Made by a program: the position numbers and the translations under genes
Notes under the pieces: generated by a model
Databases searched by the model: none
What the model saw: the letters and a program-made list of their open reading frames with translations, nothing else
What the model was told of the DNA's origin: nothing
Assembly (NCBI RefSeq): GCF_005233515.1
Contig: NZ_QFZZ01000016.1
Location: 1 to 57,445, forward strand
Source: Pseudomonas sp. CFBP13508
GTDB taxonomy: Bacteria; Pseudomonadota; Gammaproteobacteria; Pseudomonadales; Pseudomonadaceae
Length of the DNA stretch: 57,445 nucleotides
Direction: 5' to 3'
Part shown: one piece after another, positions 18,193 through 26,387 of the stretch
How positions within the stretch are numbered: position 1 is the stretch's first letter
How the letters are laid out: each line of letters begins with the position of its first letter

Positions 18193-19389
18193 ATGTCGTC
18201 TATACCCGAGCCCCAGCGTCCGCTGACGGTTACGCTGCAAGTAGTCTCCATCGTCCTTTTCACCTTCATCGGTTACCTGAACATCGGCATCCCGCTCGCC
18301 GTGTTGCCGGGCTACGTCCACAGTGACCTCGGTTTCGGTGCGGTGATCGCCGGGCTGGTGATCAGCGTGCAATACCTCGCCACCCTGCTCAGCCGCCCGT
18401 ACGCGGGCAAGATCATCGACAACCAGGGCAGCAAACGCGCAGTGATGATTGGCCTGGCTGGTTGCGGCTTGAGCGGTGTGTTCATGCTGATTTCCGCGTG
18501 GACGCCGAACCTGCCGCTGCTGAGCCTGATCAGCCTGTTGATCGGCCGCCTGGTACTTGGCAGCGCCGAGAGTCTGGTCGGTTCCGGCTCGATTGGCTGG
18601 GGCATCGGTCGGGTCGGCGCGGCGAATACGGCGAAAGTAATTTCCTGGAACGGCATCGCAAGTTATGGCGCCCTGGCGATCGGCGCGCCGTTCGGTGTCT
18701 GGCTGGTGAGCCGGCTGGGGCTGTGGAGCATGGGCGTGAGCATCATCCTCCTCGCTTTGCTCGGTCTGGCGCTGGCATGGCCCAAAACCGCTGCGCCGAT
18801 TGTTGCCGGCGAACGTCTGCCGTTCATGCATGTGCTGGGCAAAGTCTTCCCCCACGGCTGCGGACTGGCGCTGGGCTCGATCGGTTTTGGCACCATCGCC
18901 ACGTTCATCACTCTGTATTACGCGACCCAGCACTGGGACAACGCCGTGCTGTGCCTGAGCCTGTTCGGCGCCAGCTTCATCGGCGCGCGGCTGCTGTTCG
19001 GCAATCTGATCAACCGCCTCGGCGGCTTTCGCGTGGCGATTGCCTGCCTGTCGGTGGAAACCTTGGGTTTGTTGCTGCTATGGATTGCACCCGATGCGCA
19101 TTGGGCATTGGCCGGTGCGGCGCTGAGCGGCTTTGGCTTCTCGCTGGTATTCCCGGCGCTGGGCGTGGAAGCGGTGAATCTGGTGCCGGCATCGAGCCGT
19201 GGCGCGGCGGTCGGTGCCTATTCACTGTTCATTGATTTGTCGCTGGGGATCACCGGGCCGCTGGCCGGGGCGATTGCGGCGGGGTTCGGTTTTGCTTCGA
19301 TCTTTCTGTTCGCAGCCTTCGCGGCGTTGAGCGGACTTGGCTTGAGTGTCTATCTGTACAAGCACACGGCGAAGTATCGCGAGGTTTAG
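18193..19389 (+). CDS. MFS transporter, YhhS/YfcJ-like
   Basis: 398 residues with about 12 predicted membrane helices. The segment LIGRLVLGSAESLVGSGSIG and the loop SRPYAGKIIDNQGSKRAV (the MFS loop 2-3 signature region) match the YhhS/YfcJ subgroup of drug/arabinose-type major facilitators. The substrate cannot be read from the sequence. Convergent with arfB, with a 4-bp overlap of the two 3' ends. Confidence 0.85.
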   Translation: MSSIPEPQRPLTVTLQVVSIVLFTFIGYLNIGIPLAVLPGYVHSDLGFGAVIAGLVISVQYLATLLSRPYAGKIIDNQGSKRAVMIGLAGCGLSGVFMLISAWTPNLPLLSLISLLIGRLVLGSAESLVGSGSIGWGIGRVGAANTAKVISWNGIASYGALAIGAPFGVWLVSRLGLWSMGVSIILLALLGLALAWPKTAAPIVAGERLPFMHVLGKVFPHGCGLALGSIGFGTIATFITLYYATQHWDNAVLCLSLFGASFIGARLLFGNLINRLGGFRVAIACLSVETLGLLLLWIAPDAHWALAGAALSGFGFSLVFPALGVEAVNLVPASSRGAAVGAYSLFIDLSLGITGPLAGAIAAGFGFASIFLFAAFAALSGLGLSVYLYKHTAKYREV

Positions 19390-19799
19390 AAGTCCACTTT
19401 GCCGCGCCCGGCCTTGATACTGCCGCGCTTGGTTTTCGACTCGAGCCGACGCTTCTTCGAACCGAGGGTCGGTTTGGTCGGGCGGCGTTTCTTTTCGACT
19501 TTGGTGGCGCTGAGAATCAGTTCGACCAGCCGCTCCAGCGCGTCGGCGCGGTTGGCTTCCTGGGTTCGATATTGCTGCGCCTTGATGATCAGCACGCCAT
19601 CGCTGGTGATGCGACTGTCACGCAGCGCCAGCAGGCGTTCCTTGTAGAACTCCGGCAATGACGAGTTGGGAATGTCGAAGCGCAAATGCATGGCGCTGGA
19701 AACCTTGTTGACGTTCTGCCCACCGGCGCCTTGCGCGCGGATGGCGGTCAATTCGATCTCGGCATCCGGCAGATGCACATTGTTGGAAATCACCAGCAT
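19386..19799 (-). CDS. arfB: Alternative ribosome-rescue peptidyl-tRNA hydrolase ArfB (YaeJ)
   Basis: 137 residues from ATG 19799. It frees stalled ribosomes by hydrolysing peptidyl-tRNA. The GAGGQNVNKV segment carries the release-factor-type GGQ catalytic motif. The very basic C-terminal tail (KKRRPTKPTLGSKKRRLESK) is the part that probes the empty mRNA channel in this family. The longer frame to 19895 reads into a REP element and is rejected. Confidence 0.95.
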   Translation of the reverse strand: MLVISNNVHLPDAEIELTAIRAQGAGGQNVNKVSSAMHLRFDIPNSSLPEFYKERLLALRDSRITSDGVLIIKAQQYRTQEANRADALERLVELILSATKVEKKRRPTKPTLGSKKRRLESKTKRGSIKAGRGKVDF

Positions 19800-19849
19800 G
19801 GAAAAGCGTCCGTAATCAGAGGGTGCAGGATAACCTGATTCACTCAACC

Positions 19850-19943
19850 TCTGTGGGAGCGAGCCTGCTCGCGAAGGCGGTGTGTCAGTCGGCATTTATG
19901 CAAGCTGGTACGACGCTTTCGCGAGCAGGCTCGCTCCCACAGG
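19850..19943. repeat. REP inverted pair
   Basis: CTGTGGGAGCGAGCCTGCTC and its reverse complement with a ~50-base centre, between arfB and aroP. Confidence 0.9.
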
Positions 19944-19972
19944 GGAATCTTTCGGGACCTCTGGAAACAACA

Positions 19973-19994
19973 AACCCGGCACTCTGGCCGGGTT
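19973..19994 (-). terminator. Terminator of aroP
   Basis: 8-bp perfect stem AACCCGGC / GCCGGGTT with a 6-base loop, 20 bp beyond the aroP stop and followed on the minus strand by a T-rich tract (TTGTTGTTT). Confidence 0.75.
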
Positions 19995-20014
19995 CGTCGT
20001 TTCTACCTGCTAGG

Positions 20015-21427
20015 TTATTTCGCCGTCGCAGCCACCACCGGCTGCACACTGCGCTTGTTCTTGATCACGTAGCAGACCCACATGAACACGACCCAAACCG
20101 GAATCGCGTACACCGAGATCTGAATCCCCGGAATCAACAGCATCACGCCAAGAATGAACACCACGAACGCCAGGCAGACGAAGTTGCCGTACGGGTACCA
20201 CAGCGCCTTGAACAATGGCGTCTGTTTGGTCTGGTTCATGTGCTGGCGAAACTTGAAGTGCGAGTAGCTGATCATCGCCCAGTTGATCACCAGCGTCGCA
20301 ACCACCAGCGACATCAGCAGTTCCAGCGCGTGCTGCGGGATCAGGTAGTTGAGCAGCACGGCAACCAGCGTCACTGCCGCCGACGCCAGAATCGAACGCA
20401 CCGGCACGCCGCGCTTGTCGATCTTCGCCAGGCCTTTCGGCGCATCGCCCTGCTCGGCCATGCCCAACAACATACGGCTGTTGCAGTAGGTACCGCTGTT
20501 GTATACCGACAGCGCAGCGGTCAGCACGACGAAGTTGAGGATGTGCGCGGCGGTGTTGCTGCCGAGCATCGAGAACACCTGGACGAACGGGCTACCGCTG
20601 TAGGAATCGCCCGAGGCGTTGAGGGTTTCCAGCAGGCTGTCCCACGGGGTCAGCGACAGCAGGATCACCAGTGCGCCAATGTAGAAAATCAGGATGCGGT
20701 AGATCACCTGGTTGATCGCTTTCGGAATCACGGTTTTCGGTTTGTCGGCTTCAGCGGCGGTGAAACCGAGCATTTCCAGACCGCCGAACGAGAACATGAT
20801 GATCGCCATGGCCATCACCAGACCGCTCACGCCGTTGGGGAAGAACCCGCCGTGGGACCACAGGTTGCTCACCGAGGCTTGCGGGCCGCCGTGGCCACTG
20901 ACCAGCAGGTAGCTGCCCAGCGCAATCATGCCGACAATCGCCACAACCTTGATGATCGCAAACCAGAATTCGGCTTCACCGAAGACTTTGACGTTGGCCA
21001 GGTTGATCGCGTTGATCAGCACAAAGAATGCCGCAGCGGAGACCCAGGTCGGGATATCCGGCGCCCAGTAGTGAATGTATTTGCCGACTGCTGTCAGCTC
21101 GGACATGCCCACCAGAATGTACAGAATCCAGCAGTTCCAGCCCGACAGGAACCCGGCGAAACCGCCCCAGTATTTGTGCGCGAAATGGCTGAAGGAACCG
21201 GCCACCGGCTCTTCGACGATCATTTCGCCGAGCTGGCGCATGATCATGAAGGCGATGAAGCCGCAGATGGCGTAGCCGAGGATCATCGACGGGCCGGCGG
21301 ATTTCAGTACCCCGGCAGAACCGAGGAACAATCCGGTACCGATCGCGCCACCGAGGGCGATCAGTTGAATATGGCGATTTTTCAGGCCGCGTTTCAGCTC
21401 GCCTGATTGCGAGGGTTGTCCACTCAT
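20015..21427 (-). CDS. aroP: Aromatic amino acid permease AroP
   Basis: 470 residues from ATG 21427. An inner-membrane amino acid transporter of the AAT subfamily of APC permeases with about 12 membrane helices. The N-terminal GLKNRHIQLIALGGAIGTG, then IMRQLGEMIVEEPVAGSFSH, and NAINLANVKVFGEAEFWFAI are nearly those of E. coli AroP, which imports Phe, Tyr and Trp by proton symport. Placement near phhR-phhABC is consistent with aromatic catabolism. It has its own terminator downstream. Confidence 0.9.
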   Translation of the reverse strand: MSGQPSQSGELKRGLKNRHIQLIALGGAIGTGLFLGSAGVLKSAGPSMILGYAICGFIAFMIMRQLGEMIVEEPVAGSFSHFAHKYWGGFAGFLSGWNCWILYILVGMSELTAVGKYIHYWAPDIPTWVSAAAFFVLINAINLANVKVFGEAEFWFAIIKVVAIVGMIALGSYLLVSGHGGPQASVSNLWSHGGFFPNGVSGLVMAMAIIMFSFGGLEMLGFTAAEADKPKTVIPKAINQVIYRILIFYIGALVILLSLTPWDSLLETLNASGDSYSGSPFVQVFSMLGSNTAAHILNFVVLTAALSVYNSGTYCNSRMLLGMAEQGDAPKGLAKIDKRGVPVRSILASAAVTLVAVLLNYLIPQHALELLMSLVVATLVINWAMISYSHFKFRQHMNQTKQTPLFKALWYPYGNFVCLAFVVFILGVMLLIPGIQISVYAIPVWVVFMWVCYVIKNKRSVQPVVAATAK

Positions 21428-22319
21428 GAAAAAGGTCTCACGCAAGGTTTGATGATGTTCAGTAGACGTTGCTGCAAGGTTGCGATTTCAGGCAGCCCCG
21501 ATCAAACCCCAGCGCAGGCACCAGGAGTTCAGCTCATTTACAACGGTCATGCGTCACCTGTTTGTTTTTATCTGTGACGAAATCGAACCCGGCACGCTTG
21601 TGGCGCGGCGGAGTGAACAAGGCGGATAGCCTCGAGATTTTTGCGATTACGCAGAGGGTCACAGTTAAAACGCGGCGCATTGTACACCGCTAACCCCCTG
21701 CTGCCAGACCCGCCTGATCAGCGTGTCGGTTGCCGGGATTGCATGTGTCCGCCTCGACAGTCTCGAGCGGCTGCAAAATTTGAGTCAGGCCTTTGCAGGC
21801 CATCGACGGGGACGAGGAGAAAACCGTCCCACGGGGAGAAGTGGAAATCAGTCGCGGCGTTCATTGCGCCTCCTTCTTGTTATTGGCCTGCACAACAGGC
21901 ATGGGGCGCATCACACCCTGCCTGAGCGCTGGAAACAAGCGCGCCAGAGCCTTGCGTGGCGCCCGCACTGTCGGGTTTCGGAAGCTTTTCCTTACAGGGC
22001 GCCATAAGCAGGCAAAAGCGCACCGCTGGCGGACCGTTTTGTCACGTATTGTTTACAACGCGTAACGTAAACTTTCCGAATCAGAAATTTCCGAAGGACG
22101 TCTGCATCTTGACGGTCGCTAGCTTGCTATCGAATCCGACAACCCATTTTTCTGTTTTAAAACAAGAAAACTCATTTAGAAAAACAGAACAAAAAGTCTA
22201 TTTAAAAATTAAATGGATAAAATTTTGCATTCGCAAAAAGCCTCAACTAGGTTTTTCACGTCTCACCGGCCACCTCGACCGGTCAGTCATAAACCGTGAA
22301 ATTCTCTAGGAGATCGACC
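21428..22319. other. Long intergenic region, A+T-rich in its right part
   Basis: 892 bp between the divergent aroP and the 45-residue peptide gene. The left 600 bp is ordinary G+C with no convincing gene. An inverted repeat CGTCAC...GTGACG is at 21552-21579, about 125-150 bp upstream of aroP. From about 22060 to 22300 the composition turns strongly A+T-rich (GTTTTAAAAC palindrome, TTTAAAAATTAAATGG), unusual for this genome. It probably holds the promoter and regulatory DNA of the peptide gene, but no confident -35/-10 pair could be picked. A TCTAGGAG ribosome-binding site ends it. Confidence 0.6.
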
Positions 22320-22457
22320 ATGCAAGCACTGGAAAAAGACTTGGATACCGAACTGCAACTGGACGAATGGTTTGAAGCGCCAACCCATGAGGCCGCTGTG
22401 GAAATGATGCAAGCCGACGCGGTCGTTCCGTTCGGCACGGCGATGTGGCCTCTGTAA
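22320..22457 (+). CDS. 45-residue peptide, candidate modified-peptide (RiPP) precursor
   Basis: ATG 22320 follows a good TAGGAG ribosome-binding site. Residues 1-33 are strongly acidic with Leu and Trp at helix-like spacing (MQALEKDLDTELQLDEWFEA). Residues 34-45 are uncharged and hydrophobic: AVVPFGTAMWPL. An acidic leader with a short hydrophobic, Trp-bearing tail is the usual build of a ribosomal peptide precursor. No signal peptide, no Cys. It stands 71 bp upstream of an M29-peptidase-like gene, with a strong hairpin between them that could leave peptide mRNA in excess. It is also possible that it is a leader peptide or a small regulatory protein. I know of no named family for it. Confidence 0.75.
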   Translation: MQALEKDLDTELQLDEWFEAPTHEAAVEMMQADAVVPFGTAMWPL

Positions 22458-22466
22458 GACATCCCG

Positions 22467-22497
22467 GGCAGGCACGGTCCGGCCGGTCGTGCCTGCC
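22467..22497 (+). promoter_or_regulatory. Intercistronic hairpin between peptide and M29-like genes
   Basis: Perfect 10-bp arms GGCAGGCACG and CGTGCCTGCC around an 11-base loop. No T-run follows, so read-through to the enzyme gene is expected. It may act as a partial terminator or a 3'-end stabiliser for the peptide message. Confidence 0.75.
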
Positions 22498-22528
22498 GCT
22501 TCATTTCCCGGTCAGTCAGGGAGGATTC

Positions 22529-23494
22529 ATGGACAAGCCCCGCGCCATCTCGCATTTCCTTTACTACCTCGAACATCACCCTGCCCTCGCCGGCCTCGAC
22601 TCGGCGAAGGTCATGCTCGGCCATACCGCCGATTACGAAGCCCTGACCGGCGCGATCGCCGAACAGGCCGGCGAACATCCGCGCTTTCAGTTCAGCGTCC
22701 GGCGTCTGGACCTGGAAAGCACCGCAGCGCTGTCCGAGGCAATTGCCGACAGCGATCTGTACATTTTCTTCTACGACTCTTCTACCCTGCCCAACCCACG
22801 ACCCGATGGCCCGGAGTTCGTTCGTGCGCTGCAAGCGGTCATGGCGGAAAACTGGAAGAAGTCGCTGCTGTTCAAGGATTACGGCGATTACTTCTACGAC
22901 ACCTTCAGTATCACTCCGCAACGCATCGCCGGGCTCAACAGTCACCTGATCCAGCGTATGTCCCAGGCGACCACGCTGAGCTTCAAGGATGACCACGGCT
23001 CATGGTTCGAAACGCCGATGAGCAGCATCAAGAAGTGGACCGACATCAACGGCGTCGGCAACTTCGACCTCGCTCCCGGCGAAATCGCCACCCACAGCGA
23101 AGCCATCAACGGCCATGTGAAATTCAAGGGCACCTTCCTCAGCACCATCCCGTTCGCGCGCAAGTACGGCGTGCTGGAATCGCCGCTGGAGCTATGGATC
23201 GAGAACTCGACCATCAGCCGCATCGCTACCGACGTGCCGGGGCTGGAGCATGATTTCAACAAATACCTGGACGCCAACCCTTCAAACCGGCGGATTGAGG
23301 AGTTGGGGATTGGCACCAACGAAGGCGTGAAGGATCTGTATGCGCGTAATGCCGGGTTCGAGGAGCGGCACTGTGGGCTGCATCTCGGATTGGGCGGTGG
23401 TGCCAAGGGCAGCCATCACCTGGATTTGATCTTTTCTGGCGGGGTGTTGGCGCTGGATGACAAGCCGGTGTTTGATGGGCGATTCGTCTTCTAG
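22529..23494 (+). CDS. M29 aminopeptidase-like / NicX-like metalloenzyme paired with the small peptide
   Basis: 321 residues from ATG 22529 (GGGAGG ribosome-binding site). The C-terminal half follows the M29 (aminopeptidase T/AmpS) layout: APGEIATHSE (Glu185), RIEELGIGTNEG (Glu258), GLHLGLGGG (His285) and SHHLDLIFSGG (His297, Asp299). These positions correspond to the metal ligands of M29 enzymes, and partly to the iron ligands of NicX-type ring-opening dioxygenases, so a metal site is likely. Crocagin proteins CgnB/CgnE are recalled as members of the same broad fold that handle a ribosomal peptide. The N-terminal 160 residues are an alpha/beta domain as in M29. Likely role: trimming or modifying the upstream peptide, which is inference. 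Ends at a bidirectional terminator shared with rluB. Confidence 0.75.
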   Translation: MDKPRAISHFLYYLEHHPALAGLDSAKVMLGHTADYEALTGAIAEQAGEHPRFQFSVRRLDLESTAALSEAIADSDLYIFFYDSSTLPNPRPDGPEFVRALQAVMAENWKKSLLFKDYGDYFYDTFSITPQRIAGLNSHLIQRMSQATTLSFKDDHGSWFETPMSSIKKWTDINGVGNFDLAPGEIATHSEAINGHVKFKGTFLSTIPFARKYGVLESPLELWIENSTISRIATDVPGLEHDFNKYLDANPSNRRIEELGIGTNEGVKDLYARNAGFEERHCGLHLGLGGGAKGSHHLDLIFSGGVLALDDKPVFDGRFVF

Positions 23495-23508
23495 ACTGCG
23501 CATGAGCC

Positions 23509-23604
23509 CTGTAGGAGCTGACGAGTTAAACGAGGCTGCGATCTTTAGATGTTGATTTTCAAGATCAAAAGATAGCAGCCTCGTTTCACTCGTCAGCTCC
23601 TACG
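23509..23604. repeat. Inverted repeat pair (TAGGAGCTGACGAG family)
   Basis: Arms GTAGGAGCTGACGAGTTAAACG and its near-complement face each other with internal GATCTTT/AAAAGAT segments. It sits between the M29-like gene and the shared terminator. Confidence 0.85.
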
Positions 23605-23633
23605 GGTGAGCGCACCGCACATGAGAGCCAGAC

Positions 23634-23665
23634 AAAAAAACGCCAACCCTTAGGTTGGCGTTTTT
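23634..23665. terminator. Bidirectional terminator between the M29-like gene and rluB
   Basis: An 8-bp perfect stem CGCCAACC / GGTTGGCG (4-base loop), preceded by seven A and followed by five T, so it can work on both strands. Confidence 0.92.
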
Positions 23666-23705
23666 GCTTCAGCTTGCAGCTTGCAGCTAGTAACTCACAG
23701 CTGCC

Positions 23706-24926
23706 TTATTCCGGCTTCTTGCGTCCAAACCCCGGGCGCTGACCGGAACCGGCCGGTGCGCCGCGACGCTTGCCCGAGGGCTTGTCGCCGTCGACCAGTT
23801 TGATCCCCGGACGCTTCGGCGCTGGTTTGGCCGGGCGCTTGTTGGTGGTGTCGGCTGGACGATCCGCCACTGGCGTACCGCGACCGGCAGGAGCGCCGCG
23901 TTCGCCGCGCTCAGTACGGCCATTGGCCGGACGCGGTGCGCGCTCGCCGTCACGGGCGACTGGCTTGCGACCTGGACGCTCGCCTTCGATCTGCGGCTCG
24001 CGGCCCGGGCGTGGACCGGTCGGTGCGCCGGCGGCTGGACGCAAGGTGCGCACGCGCTCGGTCTTGGCCATCGGCCGCGACGATTTGCGCTGCATGCGTT
24101 CGAGCTTGTCCTTGCTCTTGGCGTTCAGCTGCGGCATCGCCACCGGCGTCAGGCCGACTTCGGCGCTGAGCACGTCGACTTCGTACTGGCTCATTTCGCG
24201 CCAGCGGCCCATCGGCAGGTCGGAGTTGAGGAACACCGGACCGAAACGCACGCGCTTCAGACGGCTGACCACCAGACCCTGCGATTCCCACAGACGACGC
24301 ACTTCACGGTTACGCCCTTCCATGACCACGCAGTGGTACCAGTGGTTGAAACCTTCACCGCCCGGCGCCTGTTGAATGTCGGTGAAACGCGCCGGGCCGT
24401 CTTCCAGCACCACGCCGGCCTTGAGGCGTTCGATCATCTCGTCATCGACTTCACCGCGTACGCGTACGGCGTACTCGCGGTCCATCTCGTAGGACGGGTG
24501 CATCAAACGGTTGGCCAGTTCACCGTCAGTGGTGAACATCAGCAGACCGGTGGTGTTGATGTCGAGACGGCCGATGTTGATCCAGCGGCCTTCTTTCGGA
24601 CGCGGCAGCTTGTCGAATACGGTCGGACGGCCTTCCGGGTCGTCACGGGTGCAGATTTCGCCGTCAGGCTTGTTGTACATGATCACGCGGCGCACCGATT
24701 CGGCGGCCTCTTCGCGTTTGATCACTTTGCCATCGATGGTAATGGCGTCATGCATGTCGACGCGCAGGCCGAGGGTGGCGTCTTTGCCATTGACCTTGAT
24801 CCGGCCCTGGCTGATCCAGGCTTCGACGTCACGGCGCGAGCCGACGCCGATACGGGCGAGGACTTTCTGCAGCTTTTCGCCTGCTGGGCCGATTTCCTGG
24901 TCGTCTTGCTGATTGATGTCACTCAT
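23706..24926 (-). CDS. rluB: 23S rRNA pseudouridine synthase RluB
   Basis: 406 residues from ATG 24926. RluB makes pseudouridine in 23S rRNA (position 2605 in E. coli numbering). An S4 RNA-binding domain (about 20-75: EKLQKVLARIGVGSRRDVEA) precedes the synthase domain with the catalytic aspartate motif INIGRLDINTTGLLMFTTDG and EGRNREVRRLWESQGL. About the last 120 residues are a disordered tail rich in Arg, Lys, Pro and Gly, as in other pseudomonad RluB. Last gene of the yciV-yciO-scpA-scpB-DUF1289-rluB series. Confidence 0.95.
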   Translation of the reverse strand: MSDINQQDDQEIGPAGEKLQKVLARIGVGSRRDVEAWISQGRIKVNGKDATLGLRVDMHDAITIDGKVIKREEAAESVRRVIMYNKPDGEICTRDDPEGRPTVFDKLPRPKEGRWINIGRLDINTTGLLMFTTDGELANRLMHPSYEMDREYAVRVRGEVDDEMIERLKAGVVLEDGPARFTDIQQAPGGEGFNHWYHCVVMEGRNREVRRLWESQGLVVSRLKRVRFGPVFLNSDLPMGRWREMSQYEVDVLSAEVGLTPVAMPQLNAKSKDKLERMQRKSSRPMAKTERVRTLRPAAGAPTGPRPGREPQIEGERPGRKPVARDGERAPRPANGRTERGERGAPAGRGTPVADRPADTTNKRPAKPAPKRPGIKLVDGDKPSGKRRGAPAGSGQRPGFGRKKPE

Positions 24927-25068
24927 CTGGGCACCTCCCGGTGTGGTCTGTTCAGGCGGCGCCTGAAGCATTGGAAACTGGTGTTCGGCCGAAGGGATCG
25001 GCGAAGGGTCGCGAATCATACGCGGATGTGCGCCATCGCGCATCAGAGACTAGCTGATCGATTGCCGG

Positions 25069-25260
25069 TTATTTCTTTTTCCGCCGACCGGCACCGCCGA
25101 GTTTGATCAGGCGCAGCGCGGCTTCCGCCAGCACCGTGCGTTTGTCGTCCTTGTCGAGTTTCTTCCAGGCCTTGATCTCGCGCTTGCTGCGACCGCAACC
25201 CAGGCAGATGTCGTCGGAGAATTTGCAGAGGCTGATGCAGGGGTCTTTGGTTGAGCTCAT
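25069..25260 (-). CDS. DUF1289 family small cysteine protein
   Basis: 63 residues from ATG 25260. PCISLCKFSDDICLGCGRSK gives four cysteines in the spacing typical of DUF1289, suggesting metal or Fe-S binding. A basic C-terminal KKK tail follows. Function not established. It lies between scpB and rluB in the same direction, separated from scpB by a REP pair. Confidence 0.88.
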   Translation of the reverse strand: MSSTKDPCISLCKFSDDICLGCGRSKREIKAWKKLDKDDKRTVLAEAALRLIKLGGAGRRKKK

Positions 25261-25285
25261 CGCAATCTCCAGAACGACATTTCAC

Positions 25286-25380
25286 CCTGTGGGAGCGAGC
25301 CTGCTCGCGAAGGCGCAGTGTCATTCAGTATCGATGTATCTGACACACCGCCTTCGCGAGCAGGCTCGCTCCCACAAGGG
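25286..25380. repeat. REP inverted pair
   Basis: CTGTGGGAGCGAGCCTGCTC and its complement with a ~45-base centre, between scpB and the DUF1289 gene. Confidence 0.9.
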
Positions 25381-25404
25381 TCTACATTGGTTTCTCAATA
25401 GGCG

Positions 25405-26376
25405 TCATTCTTCGAACTCGCGCCGTTCGGCTTCGATTGCCTCAGCCAGTGCGCGGGCTTCGGCTTCTTCTTCGCTGAGTTCCGGTTCCGGCTGTTCGAG
25501 GGCGGCTACGGCGGCCAGGAGTTTCTCGCGAGCTTCGGCGACACCGAGAATATCTTCTTCCGGTTCGGCGTCAGGCGCCGCTTCAAGTTCAACTTCAGCT
25601 TCAGCTTCAACAACCGGCGCGATAATCTCAGGCTCCGGCACCGGCGCTTCGCCATCCACCGCATCGCGCAGCAAGTCGTCGAAGTCGGTTTTGATGCCCT
25701 CTTCCATGCTGTCCAGCTCCAGCAGCAGGGAATGGAAACTGGTTTCTTCCTTTTCCTCCTCCGGCTCAGCGCTGGCGTCGGCCAGCTCCTGCAGACTCTG
25801 CGGCACCGGCGCGTCGTCGAAATCGAGCACCGGTTCGGCTTCCATCTCGCGCAGTTCGGCCAGCGGCGGCAGGTCTTCGAGGTTTTTCAGGTTGAAGTGG
25901 TCGAGAAACGCCTTGGTCGTGGCGAACATCGCCGGTTTGCCCGGCACGTCGCGATAGCCGACGACGCGAATCCACTCACGCTCAAGCAAGGTTTTGACGA
26001 TGTTACTGTTCACCGCCACGCCACGCACATCTTCGATTTCGCCACGAGTGATCGGCTGGCGATAGGCGATCAACGCGATGGTTTCCAGCAACGCACGGGA
26101 ATAGCGTTGCGGGCGCTCTTCCCAGAGTCGGCCGACCCACGGCGAGAACTTCTCGCGGATCTGCAAGCGATAGCCCGACGAGACTTCCTTGAGTTCAAAG
26201 GCACGGCCCTCGCAGGACTTGCCGAGCAGGGTCAGGGCTTTCTTGAAGACCGCCGGCTCCGGCCGCTCGCCTTCTTCGAACAGTTCAAACAGGCGCTCAA
26301 GGGATTGCGGCTTTCCCGAGGCCAACAGAAAGGCTTCAAGCAGGGACGCCAGCTCGCGGGGTTCAGTCAGGTTCAT
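25405..26376 (-). CDS. scpB: Segregation and condensation protein ScpB
   Basis: 323 residues. The first ~185 residues hold the paired winged-helix domains of ScpB (LASLLEAFLLASGKP, ETIALIAYRQPITRGEIEDV, VNSNIVKTLLEREWIRVVGY). ScpB is a kleisin-interacting part of the SMC condensin complex. The remaining ~140 residues are a very acidic Glu/Pro/Ala-rich tail (for example EPEEEKEETSFHS), longer than in the ~190-residue Bacillus form. ScpA lies 11 bp upstream. Confidence 0.93.
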   Translation of the reverse strand: MNLTEPRELASLLEAFLLASGKPQSLERLFELFEEGERPEPAVFKKALTLLGKSCEGRAFELKEVSSGYRLQIREKFSPWVGRLWEERPQRYSRALLETIALIAYRQPITRGEIEDVRGVAVNSNIVKTLLEREWIRVVGYRDVPGKPAMFATTKAFLDHFNLKNLEDLPPLAELREMEAEPVLDFDDAPVPQSLQELADASAEPEEEKEETSFHSLLLELDSMEEGIKTDFDDLLRDAVDGEAPVPEPEIIAPVVEAEAEVELEAAPDAEPEEDILGVAEAREKLLAAVAALEQPEPELSEEEAEARALAEAIEAERREFEE

Positions 26377-26387
26377 ACAGGGACTCG

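Noticed and set aside
21525..21542. TTTACA half-site upstream of aroP as a PhhR box
   Set aside because: Only one half matches; the other half (GAGTTC) has no match to TGTAAA.
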